From contig OZ255703.1 of assembly GCA_965277055.1 (NCBI GenBank), positions 1,364,001 to 1,428,000 on the forward strand: a stretch of 64,000 nt of DNA, read 5' to 3'. The notes beneath the pieces were generated by a model. The model did not search any database, was not told where the DNA came from, and worked only from the letters and a program-made list of their open reading frames with translations. This document shows, piece after piece, positions 61,715 through 64,000 of this stretch. The position numbers and the translations under genes were made by a program. This DNA comes from CBDCHC01 sp965277055 (GTDB lineage: Bacteria; Pseudomonadota; Gammaproteobacteria; PS1; Pseudothioglobaceae). Within the stretch, counting starts at the first letter, position 1. The number at the start of each line of letters is the position of its first letter.

Positions 61715-62920
61715 ATGCAAAATTTTACTACGAAAACTCTAAGAGAATGTCTAGACTATATTGAATGTGTGCATTCATCAGAGATTGATATGGGGTTAGA
61801 CCGTGTGCGTGCTGTGTATGAGCGTTTGTATCCCAGTGGGGTATCTTTTATCACTATTAGTATTGCAGGTACTAATGGTAAAGGCTCTACAGGGGCATTT
61901 ATCCATCGAGGACTAGAATCACTGGGTATTTCGCATGGATGGTTTTCTTCTCCGCACATACATTTTTTTAATGAACGGTTTAAAATAAATGATGCAGATG
62001 CTAGTGATGCAATGATTATTGATGCCTTAGCACAGGTAGAACAAGCAAGAGGTGATATTAGTTTAAGTTATTTTGAATTTTGCACACTTGCTGCTATTGT
62101 ATTATTTGAACAATTAAAGGTGACAGTAGCACTCATGGAAGTGGGGCTTGGTGGACGTTTAGATAGTACGAATATTTTAGAGAATGACATCAGTATAATC
62201 ACGAGTATTGGTCTTGATCATACTGAATATTTAGGTGATACCTTAGCAGAAATTTCTAGAGAAAAATCAGGGGTCATGCGCTCGCATCATCCAGTAATTC
62301 TCCCTCATGGTATTCACCCGCAGGTCCTCACATGTGCTAGGGATATACATGCTAAAGTGCATATAGAAGATGCACTTGATACCAAACTCCAACTCCCAGG
62401 AAAGTGGCAGCAAGCAAATGCAGCATTGGCCAGTAAAGCAGTGAGGTTGGTGTGTGAAATATTAGATGTGTTATATGACAGGCAGACAGTACAAGATGCA
62501 CTCAGTAAAACAACCTTAACTGCAAGAGCGCAATATATAAAGTATCAAGATACGACATTTATCATAGACACAGCACACAACCCTATGGCAGTAGCACAAC
62601 TTGCCCAAATTATCCCAAAACACGCCGTTGCTATCTTTGGTGTTATGGCAGATAAAGACTATCACGCTATGATAAGTGCGATTGAACATAATATTAGTCA
62701 TTGGTATCTCTTTGATTTAGTTCACCCACGGGCATTAGCACCCACAGTGCTTGCAAGAGAGTTATTAACGCATGAGAAAATATCAGCTGAACACATCACT
62801 CAGTGTGATAGCGCACATCAAGTGGTCAAACACGCAATAAGTAATGACCCAGAAACTATTATTGTCTTTGGTTCCTTTGTAACAATTAGTGCAATTTTGT
62901 CTGTAATAGACTATAATTAG
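61715..62920 (+). CDS. folC: Bifunctional dihydrofolate/folylpolyglutamate synthase
   Basis: Adds glutamate to dihydropteroate and folates (401 aa from MQNFTTKTLRECLDYIE). The P-loop GTNGKGST is at 52-59, the EVGLGGRLDSTN and SIGLDHTEYLGDTLAEI blocks bind Mg and substrate, and IIDTAHNPMA marks the C-terminal ligase domain. An upstream frame to 61655 lacks homology. It starts the folC-cvpA-purF run. Confidence 0.94.
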   Translation: MQNFTTKTLRECLDYIECVHSSEIDMGLDRVRAVYERLYPSGVSFITISIAGTNGKGSTGAFIHRGLESLGISHGWFSSPHIHFFNERFKINDADASDAMIIDALAQVEQARGDISLSYFEFCTLAAIVLFEQLKVTVALMEVGLGGRLDSTNILENDISIITSIGLDHTEYLGDTLAEISREKSGVMRSHHPVILPHGIHPQVLTCARDIHAKVHIEDALDTKLQLPGKWQQANAALASKAVRLVCEILDVLYDRQTVQDALSKTTLTARAQYIKYQDTTFIIDTAHNPMAVAQLAQIIPKHAVAIFGVMADKDYHAMISAIEHNISHWYLFDLVHPRALAPTVLARELLTHEKISAEHITQCDSAHQVVKHAISNDPETIIVFGSFVTISAILSVIDYN

Positions 62921-62944
62921 CATTCATTATATAACACGTACATT

Positions 62945-63796
62945 ATGATAGGTGACATTAATGTTGCTCAATACTTTGAGTCCTTTTTACAATCATTAGC
63001 CCAATTCTTTAGTGTCTTATCTTTATTTGATTATCTGTTCTTAGCACTACTGGTATTTTTTGTCATTAGAGGCTTTATTATTGGTGGGGCAAAAATAATT
63101 ATTCACGGGCTGTGGTTATTTGTAGCTTTAGTGCTCGCAGTAGCACTGCATCAACCTCTCACTGATTTACTTGCAGTGCAAAATTTTATCACTAATGCAT
63201 CTTCTGCTTATTTTGTTGGTTTTATGGCACTTATTGCACTCGTTTATGCAGTGAAATACTTTATTTACAAAACCTTAGAGAAAATTGCTGTTCTGCACGG
63301 ACCATGCCCGTTTAATAGGTTTCTGGCAATGCTTATTGGGTATACAGTGATTGTTTCGCTCAGTTGGTATATTGCCTTAGATGTTCACTCCGGCTCTTTA
63401 CTGGTGAATTTGTTAGTGAATGATGTCTTACGATTTACGGTGAGTTTTGTAATTGTGTTAGCAGTGCTTATTGCTATTAGTTATGTGCTCATGACTCTTC
63501 TTAATGTCAAGGTAGGTATTGACAGACCATGCCCACTTATTAAAGCATTACAACCTCTTGATGATATTTTAAATGCCAAAAGTATTAATAGTTTTTCTAA
63601 TAGTGCGGGAGGCAGTGTTATTGGTGTATTACAAGCCTGCATGGTGAGCATTATTATCTTTATGTTTGCACGTGGGCTCGGATTTGCTGATGCTATAGTC
63701 CCTGAGCAAATGAGCGCTATAACTGCTGAACTCAATATTATTTCACAAAATGTATATCCTATTATGGTTGAGTATTTGGCATTTTTGCAATCATAA
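62945..63796 (+). CDS. cvpA: CvpA-family membrane protein
   Basis: Inner-membrane protein (283 aa) of the CvpA family, with N-terminal helices (FDYLFLALLVFFVIRGFIIGGAKIIIHGLW) and further hydrophobic stretches at about 80-95, 125-145 and 150-185. It is longer than E. coli CvpA (162 aa), with a C-terminal extension that includes another hydrophobic segment. Function is poorly known. Its place directly before purF is the conserved one. Confidence 0.85.
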   Translation: MIGDINVAQYFESFLQSLAQFFSVLSLFDYLFLALLVFFVIRGFIIGGAKIIIHGLWLFVALVLAVALHQPLTDLLAVQNFITNASSAYFVGFMALIALVYAVKYFIYKTLEKIAVLHGPCPFNRFLAMLIGYTVIVSLSWYIALDVHSGSLLVNLLVNDVLRFTVSFVIVLAVLIAISYVLMTLLNVKVGIDRPCPLIKALQPLDDILNAKSINSFSNSAGGSVIGVLQACMVSIIIFMFARGLGFADAIVPEQMSAITAELNIISQNVYPIMVEYLAFLQS

Positions 63797-63811
63797 CAGG
63801 ATAAGTAGTAT

Positions 63812-64000
63812 ATGTGTGGCGTAGTTGGAATTCTCTCAACCAGAGCTAAAGACTGTGCGGTGTATATTTATGATGCCCTCAGTATTCTTCAGCATAGAGG
63901 GCAAGATGCTGCAGGTATTACCACTTTTGGTGCAGGGAAGTTTTTTATGCGTAAAAGCAATGGGCTGGTGCGCAATGTATTTCATACTAGACATATCACA
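63812..64000 (+). CDS. purF: Amidophosphoribosyltransferase (5' part, cut by window edge)
   Basis: The first 63 codons of PurF, the first committed step of purine synthesis. After removal of Met the catalytic Cys2 begins MCGVVGIL, with LSILQHRGQDAAGI following as the standard N-terminal glutamine amidotransferase block. The gene continues beyond the right edge. Confidence 0.95.
   Translation, partial: MCGVVGILSTRAKDCAVYIYDALSILQHRGQDAAGITTFGAGKFFMRKSNGLVRNVFHTRHIT

Noticed and set aside
1..64000. CRISPR array, prophage or intact insertion sequence
   Set aside because: No regularly spaced direct repeats, cas genes, phage structural genes or complete transposase were seen; only the IS1595-like tail at 14167-14307.

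Overview
The window is one continuous, AT-rich stretch of a gammaproteobacterial chromosome. No 16S gene is present, so the class rests on gene content: RNase T, RNase R, HscA with an isc-type ferredoxin, LptE, MltD, GspCDEF, TrhP, SelO, YbiT, a RibBX-type RibB and the folC-cvpA-purF order together point to Gammaproteobacteria. Genes are tightly packed, often with 1-8 nt overlaps. I cannot name the genus.

Positions 1-15107 form a catabolic block. Thirteen minus-strand genes (13984 down to 865) run almost without gaps and are followed by a porin gene cut by the left edge. The operon encodes two-subunit hydroquinone 1,2-dioxygenase (HapC/HapD), a semialdehyde dehydrogenase, hydroxyquinol 1,2-dioxygenase, maleylacetate reductase, a branched-chain-type ABC importer with a Tat-signal binding protein, a YCII protein, a small Rieske protein, a CatI/CatJ-type 3-oxoadipate CoA-transferase and PcaF thiolase. 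Hydroquinone would go via 4-hydroxymuconic semialdehyde, and hydroxyquinol directly, to maleylacetate, then 3-oxoadipate, 3-oxoadipyl-CoA, and finally succinyl-CoA plus acetyl-CoA. The enzyme that makes hydroquinone or hydroxyquinol is not in the window. A divergent IclR-family regulator gene, repeated 17-bp operator-like sites and the tail of an IS1595-type transposase lie at the head of the operon. A tRNA-Ser gene, with its 3' end facing the block, separates it from housekeeping genes.

Positions 15302-43062 hold housekeeping genes: metG, a DsbA-like protein, tRNA-Asn with a clear promoter and terminator, argD-argF, hpf-mgtE-pyrH, a double CDGSH protein, trhP, msbA preceded by an internally deleted phosphatase gene, pyrG-rnr-lpxL-like-cysE, ftsH-folP-glmM, lptE-holA-proA, a flavin/2Fe-2S reductase, bolA and mltD.

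Positions 43059-64000 hold ybiT, two tandem DUF2007 genes around a nested palindrome, yihY, a riboflavin operon (ribE-ribB-ribH-nusB), hscA-fdx, a gpmI-gspC-gspD-gspE-gspF operon, selO, rnt, a stand-alone ArgA-like acetyltransferase, folC, cvpA and the start of purF. Two diverged copies of a roughly 114-bp element lie directly behind the ybiT and fdx stop codons.

The points most worth a second look are the gapless hydroquinone/hydroxyquinol operon with its own importer and an unexplained Rieske/YCII pair, the post-gene 114-bp element, the nested palindrome between the DUF2007 genes, and the stand-alone NAGS-like protein.
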